From Aquila chrysaetos chrysaetos (taxonomy: Eukaryota; Chordata; Aves; Accipitriformes; Accipitridae): a stretch of DNA of 64,000 nucleotides. Each line of letters starts with the position of its first letter. Position 1 is the stretch's first letter. Location of the stretch: positions 1,488,001 to 1,552,000 of the forward strand of contig NC_044029.1 of NCBI RefSeq assembly GCF_900496995.4. The letters are read 5' to 3'. Below the pieces are notes generated by a model. The model saw only the letters and a program-made list of their open reading frames with translations, had not been told where the DNA came from and made no database searches. Positions 11,586 through 20,672 of this stretch are shown here, piece after piece. The position numbers and the translations under genes were made by a program.

Positions 11586-12071
11586 CTAGGGTTGGGTGGG
11601 AGGGGAGAGGTGAGCACAGGAGGGTCTGCAGCTCAGGAGTCTCGGCAGCAAGCTCGAGCGTGGATTTCGGCAGGTAGAGGAGGAGGAGGAGGAGGAGGAG
11701 GGTGCCCGACGTGCGGCTCCAGCACCCGGAGAGATGGTGACAGCCAGTCCCTGCAGGAGGGAGCTGTAAAAGATGGATCCCAAGCGCTTGCTGCTTCTCC
11801 CTGCCTTTCCCACGCCTGGTTTCTCCGCAGGGCTTCGGAGCCGCTCAGCCGAGCGGCCAGAGCAGGGCTGGCAGCGCTAGGAGCGGGGACGTGGGGTTTG
11901 TGGCACGGAGAGGCAAGGAGGAGAGGCAAGCGCCGGGGGGAGAGCGGCTGCTAGCTTTGCTGCTCAAGGCTTAACGCCCTAAGAGCCCAGCTGACTCCTG
12001 CTCAGAAGCAAAGGGAAACCGCAGGCGCTCGGGACGGCCAGGCACCCGACGATGCCGCGTTTCCCCAGACC
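11586..12071 (+). promoter_or_regulatory. Probable GC-rich promoter/5' UTR of the sushi-domain gene
   Basis: This GC- and CpG-rich block lies directly before the start codon at 12072. It includes an (AGG)8 microsatellite at 11678-11701. I see no clear TATA box, as is usual for CpG-type promoters. The transcription start cannot be fixed from sequence alone. Confidence 0.4.
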
Positions 12072-12249
12072 ATGACGGGACGAAGGTTCGGGAAATGCAT
12101 CGCCCTTTGCCTGCTGCCCTGGAGCTGCCTGAGTTTTGCCTGGAGCGATGCCGCCGGGCCGGGGACCGCCTCGCCTGGGGCAGGACACGTCAGAAAGGGG
12201 CTGCCCAGAGACGTTGCCAACGGGACCGACGTACGCAGCAACATCTCAG
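12072..12249 (+). CDS. Sushi gene exon 1 (signal peptide and stem)
   Basis: ATG in the context CAGACCATGA (purine at -3). It encodes 59 codons plus one base, with donor GTACTT at 12250. The first 24 residues include a hydrophobic run (CIALCLLPWSCLSFAW), consistent with secretion-pathway entry. The rest is a Gly/Pro/Ala-rich stem with two N-glycosylation sequons near its end. Confidence 0.78.
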
Positions 12250-15200
12250 GTACTTGAGCGAGCGATCGCCCACCTCTCCTCCCTCTGCAGGGCTGCTCGG
12301 GACCCCCCCGGTGCAGGCACACACATGGTGAAGGGCGCGGGGACGCGTCGCCGATGGCGTGACGATGCTTCTCGCGGAGGCACGGCTGGGGCACGCGTAG
12401 GGCTGCGCGGCTTCGCGTGGTCCTCACGGCCACAGCGGCTTCTGCGGTCTGGGAGAGATGCGTTGCGTCAGAGGCAAAGTTAAGGAAGGAAATTTAAGGG
12501 TCAACTGTCTTCCTTGGAGAGTAAAGTCCTCCTTCACGTTAACCTCTATGCGTATCGTGATGGACCAGCTCCCTGCGCAGGGTACGGGCGCGCTGAACGC
12601 ATCCCTGTCCCCAAGGGCTGAGCTCCGACCCTTGGGAAGAAATGAGGATGGAGATTTTTTTAAAAGCACAAATAATCTCCAAATGCTGAGGGTAATTATT
12701 TTTTTTCAATCCACTTCCTAGAGCAGAGCACTCGATGTTCCCCGGCAAGTGGGACACGGCATCGGGGCTGCCGTGGGGTGACTGCCTGCCCGGTGCAGGC
12801 AGCAGCGCAGAGCAGCCCGTGCCGTACTGTCGAACCCTTCACCTTCCCAAACCTTTATGAACTATCTGTTGTTTCCAAACTGCCTGTTAGGAACAGTCCC
12901 TGGACCACCTCACCTCCAAATCACAGCGAGGGATTGTCGGGGAAGGTGCCAGCCAGTGCCAGACAATTTAACCGTACAACAGATCCAGTCCAGGCACGTT
13001 GGCAGCCTCCCTGGCACTGCTGAATTTACTCATATAGACACAACTCCACTACCTGTTAACAGTATTGCTGGACCTGGAGGAAGTCTGATCTTACTCAACC
13101 TGATTTGTTTCTTGTCAGCCCCTGTGGAGGAGAACCCTACATCATCTCAACAAAAGCAGCGGCAAACCAAACCTCTCTCTCACATTAGCTTTACTGCTGC
13201 GCTCGGAATTTCCCTCAAAAGTTCCCCCTAAGCTAGATAAAGCACAGTTCCGCCTGCAGGTTTTAAGCTTGGCTTAACTAGAGTTGATCAGAGTATTTTC
13301 CCTTAATTCAGAATATTGGTACCTGTGATCCTGTTACATGAGAACCTAGTCATTTGCATTTTCTTGGCCTTGTGTTACTATAGCCAGGGTTTTTTTGCAA
13401 GCACACAGTCAGACTGGCATCCCTTTTGGAGCCTGCCTCACTCCCAGCTCTCGCCAGGTACTAGCAAGCTGGAACAAGGACTGCAATAAAGATGCAAAGG
13501 GTGCAATGCAGAAAGGATGACCTAAGCAGGATAACTGAGTAACTCTGGACAGTCGTGGGTAACAAATCAGAAAAAAAATTAAAGGCTGGGATGGAAGAAG
13601 TATCTCTATAGCATAGGGTAGTAGTTTTATTGCTTTGAGTTCCAGCCAACAATATTCTCCCAGAATACTGGGGTATTAAGAAATGCCTGTCCTCTTCCTT
13701 TCCCCTCCTAAGGGTTGCCCTCTGCCCACCGTCCCCATCCTGTACCTTCCCAGCCCCACTTCTGCTGTTCAGCGGCTGCTCACCCTGCAGAGTTTGCAAC
13801 CAGAAGACTTATTTTCCAGACAAAGCCACTAGACTTCCCTACGCCTCTCCTTTAGGATTACACATAAAAAAAAAAAAAAAAAGTCAGAGACTTGCAGGAC
13901 CGGCAGGAGCGACGCAGGGGCCACGCAGCCTTTGCGAAAGCATCCCCAGCGAGGGCTTTGTCACCGCCTGCGCCTAACATCTCCCCTTCTCCCCCAGCGC
14001 CGTGCACGGCTCTCCCCCCGCCGCGCCACGGATACTACTACGTGGAGAGAGGCTCGGGCGTCTCCGTGGGCTCGGTCCTGGTGTACTGGTGCCAGGACGG
14101 GTACCAGCTGGTGGGCAGCCAGCGGCTCTCCTGCCTGCGCCGGGAGAGCGCTTCGTCCTGGAGCCACCCCCCGCCCCACTGCCAGGGTAAGGAGCCCACC
14201 GGCGTGACACAGAATTTGGGGGTCCGAACAGGGTGCGGGTGATTGCCGACCGATGGCTGAGTCGGGAGGGGAGGTGCAGCCGCCGGCCCTCGCGCTGGGG
14301 TTCGCTCACGAGGAGAGAGGAGGTGGGATGCCCCGGCCACCCCGAAAGGGGACGGGGGTCCAGCTTCGCCCGGTCGGCGACTGTCGGTACAGGTGAAATG
14401 CCGTGCTTCAGCGGGGTCCCTGCAGCGGCGTTTCGTGAGCTGCGTAAGGCAGAGGGTGAATCCACCCGGCGTGGGCCGCGCGGATGACCAGCTCTTCTCT
14501 CGCTCCCAGTACCCGGCACAGAAGTCACCAAGTCGGGTCAAAACCTGGTAGCGGCTGACGCCCGACTCTGGGTGCCAGGCACGGGGACTCCAGGGCACAG
14601 CCAAAAGTTTTCAGGAGGAGGAAAAGCTGAACTTGGCAACAACCCAGCACGTGCTGGTCCACGAAAGCGCGTGCAGAGCATGTGCCAGTTGCAAACGGCC
14701 TTCGTGTTTTTTGTGGCCTGAGCTCAATCGAGAATGAATGGCTTAACGTCGAAGGAACAAAGTTTATTGCTTTAAAAGCTTTCCCTCACGCACCGCGTGT
14801 TGTGTGCGTATATAAAATAATTTCAGGAAAATTGCTCTCAAGAAAGTTTTATGTTTTTGCACCGGCAAGCAAAACCACAGAAGTTGTAAATGCTATATAG
14901 CTTACGTGTGAATTATATTGGTCGTGCTGGATGCTGAGAATCAAAGACCCGGGGCCCTCTCAGAAACAGTTTACAGGCAAACCTGTGGTGCAATGGCTGG
15001 CTAAAAAAAGTTAGAAGTAGAAAAGGTCTGCCACATTCACTTTTGCTGCTTCTCTTCCACTTGCTCAGGAGAAGCAAATCCGTTTTGAAATGGTAGCACC
15101 TCACGAAGGTCAAATTAGAAACCAAAGTGCCTCAACCATAGGACAACCCTGCAGGTGCTTCACCTCAGAAGCACCCCAGGCAGCCTGCCCTTTAAAAATG

Positions 15201-17796
15201 AAAACAAAAATAAAGCAATTCACCTCAGCTCACAGCTATAAAACCTGGTGATACACAGTCAGTGAGTACCTTTCATTCACAAAAATGAACACAGCAAAAT
15301 AAAAGCAATGAACTTTGTTGCAATAGGTCACAGGTACTCCTGTAGTAAAACATTCATAAAGCTCATTAGCAAACCTTGTCTTTTTCTTCTTTTTTCAACT
15401 TTTTCCTTTTTTTCCTTCCCAAGGAACAGTTACACAAAAATAAATGTTCCAGGTCAAAAAAAGTTACCACCATTTTTTTTTTTTGAGGCTTAATTTCCGC
15501 TACCTTTGTGCTTTATGCAAGACACATCGAACACGTTCCGTTTTCGTCTGATGTGATTATTTTACTTTAATTATCTAAAGAAAATATCAACTTTTAATAT
15601 GATTCCCACCCCCAACCCTCCATTAACTTTCACGTTTATCGAGCCAGCACGGCATCCCCCACATTCACCATTCTTTAAGTGGCTATTAATAAACACTACA
15701 CCCTGAAGCGTAACTTCAGGTTATCCCCCCGGCCCCACTCACCGCCCCCCCGCTCTGCCCCGCAGCCGCCCCCCAGCCCTCGGCCGCCGGCTCCCGCGCT
15801 GCGGTGGCCGCCTCGCTGCTCAGCGGAGCCGTTATCCTGGCCCTGTCCGTCTCCTTCGCCGTCTGTGCTGGCGTCTGCTGCTGGCGGGATAAGGCGAGGA
15901 GGAGCCGTGGCGGGTGAGTATGTGGCGGGGGGGTCGGTGAGGTGGTTTTGGGAAGGGGGGGTAAGGAGCCGGAGCTACGGGAGAATTGCGGAGACACGAA
16001 GCCAGGCGGGTTGCACCCACCCGGGACAGACGCGTCTTGCGACCCACCTCTCTCTCTGCACGACCCTCCCCGTTCACGCGTCCGAAACCACCTGCAGCTC
16101 GGCACGCTCACGCGTAAAAAAGTTAAAAGCGCTGCTCCAAAGCGGAGCTATGTTTGTCCCTGGTGAGGAAGAGGGGGCTTCTTCGCGAGGGGTCCCGGCA
16201 GCGGGGATGCTGCTGGTGATGGCAGAGGGGGCTCCTGCAAGGAACGCCGCAGCGCGTGCAAAGCCGTTAGCTCGGTGATTTACAAAAAGCTCTCCGTAAC
16301 GGAGGGAGAAGGGAACAGACAACACACGGAGAACGGTCGGTGCGAATATCCCTTTCTGAGGCTGAGGTCGGCGCGACTGCCCGCGCGCGGCCCAGCGGGG
16401 CGAAGAGAGGAGCACCCTCCCCTGGGGAGGGCAGGGAGAGAAGCTGTGGTGGGGAGCGGGGCTGGGCGAGCGGAGGAGCCACCAGGCAGGACCACGCTCG
16501 CGGAGCAGCCTCTCTGCAGCGGCACTTCCCCGTTCTCCCAACCCACGGTCCAGCAGGACCGCTTTGGTTTTGCCAGCGACGGTATCCTGAACAAGGGATC
16601 GCAGCGACAGGGACCATGCAGGAGCCTACCTAGGGACGCAGCTTGAACCGAAAGCCTAATTCCTTACTATCAGAAGTGCATAAGGACAAGGAGTAAAAAA
16701 AACCCTGCAAGAGATAACATCTCAATCTCTCAGCAGGCACCAGCCATACCTCTCCCTGCTGACCTGCTCTTCCCCGGGCTGGCCGGTGCCTCGCCAGCAC
16801 CCCTTTTCGGCAGGGCTGAAATAGTTTCGGTGCTTTCTTGTGGGAGTGGAGGAAGAGGGTCAAAACCACTGGGTGCCAACCTTGGTTTAGGATACAAACA
16901 TCAGGATACATATCAAAATACAAACAGTAGTATACATACATACATACATGCCAAATCTTTCCATGGCCAGGGAGGGTAAACGAAAACAACCAGTCCACAA
17001 AGTGCAAAGAAAAGCATCCGCACGGGCATCTCTCTCTCCACCTTGCAGGCAGCAGCACAGGAGGAAAGTCAGAGGAGGATGGAAGCGTGACCCCTCCACC
17101 CCCGAGAGGGGCAGGAATGCTTTCGGGAGACTGAAACACTACCACCGGCGCGACTACCACCTCTCGGCCCTCTCCAGCTCCGTGTTCCCGGGGGCGTTCG
17201 CGGGCTGCAATAACCTGGCTTTCCAAAGGTAGGGCTCAGCCCCCGCGCCGGCACTGCTCCCCCAGCCCCTCGCGCAGGGGCAAGAGCTGCTCCCAGACGA
17301 CCCGGAGGCAGGAGCAGCCAGATCTAAAAGCCCACGTCGCTCGGGCATTCGAGCCCCTGCCTCACCCGCTTACGCGCTCCCCACTTAGCGCCTAACAGCA
17401 GTGAAACCCTTCCACCCGCTCTTTTCCAAGGGGGAGAGGATCCAGAGGCGCAGGGCGCCGCTTCGCCCTGCCTCAGCATCGCCTGGGCGGGCTGCGGGCT
17501 CCCATCGGCCCCGCAGCCCCCTCTTGCTACCCCCTCGCCCTCTTGCCTTTACCAGGAGCCCCGAAAACCTGCCGGAGGTGCCCCCGCAGAGCTGGCACCC
17601 CGAAGCCGGGGTCTTGCCCCCGCCGGCGTCACAGCCCGGCGCAGCGCCCATCGCTGCCCTGCCCGGCCACCCGTCCCGCCGCGTCCTGCTGACTGCCGTG
17701 CCCTGCCGCGCCGACCTCCCCAGGGACCTGCTCCCCCTCTGCTACAGAAGCTACGAGAAACATAAGCTCTTCGACAAGTTCGGGAGGCTGGTCTGA
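12072..17796 (+). CDS. Single-sushi-domain type I membrane protein, SUSD3-like (five exons, complete)
   Basis: Exons 12072-12249, 13998-14186, 15766-15913, 17049-17228 and 17556-17796 join in one frame (junction phases 1, 1, 2, 2) to 936 bp: 311 residues plus TGA. Residues 1 to about 25 form a signal peptide with a Cys/Leu-rich core. A short stem follows with sequons N50-G-T and N57-I-S. Residues 62-121 are one sushi (CCP) domain with its four cysteines (C62, C91, C105, C121), G94-Y95 and the late Trp W114. A hydrophobic helix spans about 134-162 and is followed by a stop-transfer sequence (RDKARRSR). The tail of about 150 residues is basic, then Pro-rich, and ends KHKLFDKFGRLV. Sushi domains bind protein partners outside the cell, for example in complement control. 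Among known proteins, the domain order, the 'SVG[ST]VL' and 'MVGS/LVGS' motifs and a 'LKH[FY]' in the tail are closest to SUSD3. Human SUSD3 lies on another chromosome (9q), so this is probably a paralogue. I assign no symbol and no specific function. Confidence 0.82.
12250..13997 (+). other. Sushi gene intron 1
   Basis: 1.75 kb, phase 1. It has an AT-rich part around 12650-12710 and an A run at 13865-13882 shortly before the acceptor (pyrimidine-rich tract, CAG at 13995-13997). No coding exon is recognised inside. Confidence 0.65.
13998..14186 (+). CDS. Sushi gene exon 2 (whole sushi/CCP domain)
   Basis: 189 bp, phase 1 at both ends, the usual symmetric phase of sushi-domain exons, which allows domain shuffling. 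The acceptor is CAG at 13995-13997 and the donor GTAAGG at 14187. It encodes residues 60-122 with the four conserved cysteines and Trp of the fold. Key segments are 'GYYYVERGSGVSVGSVLVYW' and 'LVGSQRLSCLR'. Confidence 0.9.
14187..15765 (+). other. Sushi gene intron 2
   Basis: 1.58 kb, phase 1. GC-rich at the left and AT-rich in the middle, with T-rich runs at 15380-15420 and 15472-15484. The acceptor CAG is at 15763-15765. Nothing else is recognised. Confidence 0.65.
15766..15913 (+). CDS. Sushi gene exon 3 (transmembrane helix)
   Basis: 148 bp, phase 1 in and phase 2 out, donor GTGAGT at 15914. It encodes a Pro/Ala/Ser juxtamembrane piece, then a hydrophobic helix (AVAASLLSGAVILALSVSFA and onward), a Cys pair and Trp (CCW, possible palmitoylation site) and the basic stop-transfer RDKARRSR. 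Confidence 0.85.
15914..17048 (+). other. Sushi gene intron 3
   Basis: 1.1 kb, phase 2, GC-rich until about 16600. A short (TACA)n run sits at about 16931-16948. The acceptor is TTGCAG, ending at 17048. No other feature is seen. Confidence 0.65.
17049..17228 (+). CDS. Sushi gene exon 4 (basic cytoplasmic segment)
   Basis: 180 bp, phase 2 to phase 2, donor GTAGGG at 17229. The frame is fixed by both neighbours. It encodes a strongly basic stretch (HRRKVRGGWKR, RLKHYHRRDYH) followed by SALSSSVFPGAFAGCNNLAF. The LKHY part recalls the LKHF of the SUSD3 tail. An acceptor 4 bases further on is also AG, but it would break the frame. Confidence 0.78.
17229..17555 (+). other. Sushi gene intron 4
   Basis: A short, very GC-rich intron of 327 bp, phase 2, with a consensus acceptor (CTTTACCAG). 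Confidence 0.7.
17556..17796 (+). CDS. Sushi gene exon 5 (C-terminus and stop)
   Basis: 241 bp. The acceptor is CCAG at 17552-17555 after a C/T-rich run, and the stop is TGA at 17794-17796. It encodes a Pro-rich stretch (PENLPEVPPQSW) and ends LLPLCYRSYEKHKLFDKF and so on. The open frame extends upstream through the intron because the region is GC-rich, but the splice site and the phase match with exon 4 support this boundary. Confidence 0.78.
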
Positions 17797-19648
17797 AAAT
17801 TTAAACATTCCACTTCCCCCCCCCCCCTTTTTTTTTCTTTGAACACCATCAATTCCTTGAAACGCTGCAGAGCTCAGGAAAGAATCTCACAAGAGCCAAT
17901 TACTGCACCTGGGTTTTCAAATGGAGAAAATTTGACACTTCACATTGAAAGGCTTTTTTGATAGAAACCTTTTATTTCTCTCCCCTGTCCAGAAGTGCAC
18001 ATTTCAAACAAGAGTTCCTGCGTTACAAGCTTCTTAATTGATCATTTTGGTGAGATGCATAAAGCCAAGTCTGAGCAGCTCCAGCTTAACCTACAAGCTG
18101 AGCATGTGCAGACTTCCAGGTTTTAAACACAAGAGGCTGATTTTCTGTTTAGGGCTCTTCTAAAGGCTGAAAGTGAAGACAGCCAGTTACCAGGAACAAG
18201 GAATCTATGTCATTAGATAATTGGAAGCATTTACAATTCATTGCACTTGAATGTAGGCTGAGATTTAAAGGGGGGGTTTTGTTGTTGTTCAGAACTCACC
18301 ATATCTTCCCATTTCTACACAGACAATCTTAGACTTGCGAGATGCAGTGACAAGTGTGCAAAGACAGCCAGTCACGAGGAAAACATGAATTTATCTTTAA
18401 TACAAAGGACCTACCACATTCGGGGAAAAAAATCCCAACGACAAAGTAAAAAAAAAAAAAAAAAACCCCAAAAAAAACCACCAAAAAAACCCCCACACTT
18501 GGGGTTTTTCATCCCCTCTCTCCTGCATTAGACATTCTCATCAGGACCTACAGCAGCACCCGAAGAGCTAGCCTAAGTGCCATCATTTGCATTCAGAAAG
18601 CAAAGACACCCATATTTCTGTCCAGGATTTCCTGGGTGGAAATAGAGGGGCATGTTCCAGGCAGCACATGCAGAGCCTGGCCAAGCAGCGTCGGGACACC
18701 TCGGCCCCCGTTCGCACCGCAGGACAGACGTATTCCTGCATAGCACGCCCGACGCAGTTTGGGCAGATGGGGCTCGTTGAGTAACGTGGCATCACGTGTG
18801 CGCAGAGATGCTGCTCTTAATTTGGGAGGCGTTACGGTGTTAGTCAGAAGAGGTGCTGGCAGCCCCAAAAGCTGCCGCATGCGTGGGGCAGGGAATAAGA
18901 ACGAGCACCCAGGACGTGAACCCCCAGCATCACCTGCCATCCAGTGCTCAAGGATGCAAACTGCAATACTCAAACAATCCTGCTGCAAAGGCTAGGAGTT
19001 TTAGTCTGCTGACTTCATTTCTATCAACATTTGCATCCCATTTCAAGGAAAGAAGCCTTAAAAGATGCAAGGTAGCACATTTTTGTGCTAAGGCAATTCC
19101 TACTAGTGGAAATCTGGGAACCACTGCTGCTTCTCCCTGGAAAGAGGGCTAGGTACGCTGTTTTTTCTATTTCTAATAATAATAATAAAGGAAACTCTCC
19201 TCATTCCACCTCCTGTGTCTTCTTTTCACATCACCAAACTATGGAAAGTCTAGTTTGGGGGCTGGGTTTGATGGGGGAGGGAGCAGGTGGTAAAGCTTTT
19301 ACAGATCCCTCGCAAAAGATGACGATGCCGGCAGTGGCCATTTACCATGGCCACTGCACCATGAGAAGGAAAAAAACTTTCTTTCTCCTAAGACAACTGA
19401 AGCTGTAGAAAGGACAGGAAAAACAGGACCTGCTCCATGCTTCCCTTTGGCTCACATCCTCACCTTACCTTTTTCTCCTGCCTCTTTTTCCAGCCAAGTC
19501 TAAGGCACAGGGAGGGGAATAATCCTGCTTCGAGGTACGCTGTTCTTCAGTCCCCTCCTGGATGCTCACCAGACTGCCCAGACCAGCTGTGGGAAAGGTG
19601 CTCTGTGCGCAGGCACGCCGGCCGCGAAGTTGGACACAGCACCGCACG
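17797..19648 (+). other. 3' UTR of the sushi gene and intergenic sequence
   Basis: The 3' UTR starts at 17797 with homopolymer C and T runs (about 17816-17837). A possible poly(A) signal AATAAA lies at 19184-19189, followed by a T/GT-rich stretch, about 1.4 kb after the stop. No closer AATAAA was seen. A 9-bp inverted repeat is at 18485-18509. No gene is recognised. Confidence 0.4.
19184..19189 (+). terminator. Candidate poly(A) signal (AATAAA) for the sushi gene
   Basis: AATAAA at the end of an AAT repeat, with 'cctcctgtgtcttctttt' just downstream as a possible GU/U-rich element. It could also be a chance match within the repeat. Confidence 0.35.
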
Positions 19649-20669
19649 TGGTTTTGGTTTGTGTGGTGGGGTTTTGGTAGCGGGAGAGGGGCCACAGGGC
19701 CGGCTCCTGCTCGAAGCTGCTCAGAGCTTCCCCGGCTCTGAGCCACACCTGCCTCTGGCCCAGGCCGAGCCCATCAGTGACAGTGGTAACACCTGTGGGA
19801 GAGCAGAGTTAAGAGGGGAAACCTGCAGTGAGTAGGAGATTGGAACGTGAGAACACCACCTCTGCAGACAGCAAGGTCAGTGAAGAAGGAGGGGAGGAGG
19901 AGCGCCGGAGGAGGGGATGCCCCTGCAGCCCACGGTGAGGCAGCAGGCTGTTCCCCCCAGCCCCATGGTGAGACGGCAGGCTGTCCCCCCCAGCCCACGG
20001 AGGGGAGCGGGGGAGCAGATGCCCACCTGCAGCCCGGGGAGAGAGGAGCCCACGCCGGAGCAGGGGGATGCCCCCCAAGATGGCCGGGACTCCATGGGAA
20101 AGCCCGCGCTGGAGCAGGCTGTGCCTGAAGGACTGCAGCCCGTGGAAGGGACCCACGCTGGAGCAGTTCGGCAAGAACTGCAGCCCGTGGGAAGGACCCA
20201 CGTTGAGAGAAGTTGGTGAAGGACTGTCTCCCGCGGGACGGACCCCACGGTGGAGCAGGGGACAGGTGAGGAGTCCTGCCCCTGAGGAGGAAGGAGCAGC
20301 AGAGACAAGGTGGGATGAACTGACCCCAACCCCCATTCCCCGTCCTCCTGCACCGCTGGGGGGAGGAGATGGAGAGAACTGGGAGTAGAATTGAGCCAGG
20401 AAGCAGGGGGAGGTGTTCTAAGGTTTGGTTTTACTTCCTAATATCTTTATTTTTATTTGATTGGTAGTAAATTAAATTGATTTTGTTTCTTCCCCAAGTT
20501 GAGGCTGTCTTTTGCCAGTGACCATCATTGGTGAGTGATCCCTCCCTGTCCTGGTCTCGACCCACAAGCTTTTCTTTATATTTTCTCCTCCCCATCCCAC
20601 CTGGGCCAGGGGGGAAAGAGTGAGCAAGCAGCTGCCTGGTGTTTTGTTGCCAGCTGGGCTGAAACCACA
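19649..20669 (+). mobile_element. Solo-LTR-like ERV element, copy A
   Basis: Starts TGGTTTTGGTTTGTGTGGTG and ends GAAACCACA (or CCACAACA, 20672), the TG...CA form of retroviral LTRs. It carries an ATTAAA poly(A) signal at 20471-20476 and a T-rich tail after it. The internal part is GC-rich with imperfect repeats of 'cagcccacggtgag' type. Copy B at 58088-59109 is in the same orientation. The central 19834-20612 differs from copy B by one base, while 19693-19833 and 20613-20669 differ at roughly one site in five. No matching target duplication is seen: the flanks are CACG and ACAG. Confidence 0.8.
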
Positions 20670-20672
20670 ACA

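Noticed and set aside
14038-14604. 188-codon minus-strand frame over the sushi exon
   Set aside because: Antisense shadow of the GC-rich sushi exon, which has matching splice sites and domain cysteines on the plus strand.
19847-20388. Open frames of 93-175 residues on both strands in LTR copy A, repeated identically in copy B (58286-58826)
   Set aside because: They are products of GC-rich internal repeats in a noncoding LTR. Several frames are open at once on both strands, and none shows a domain.
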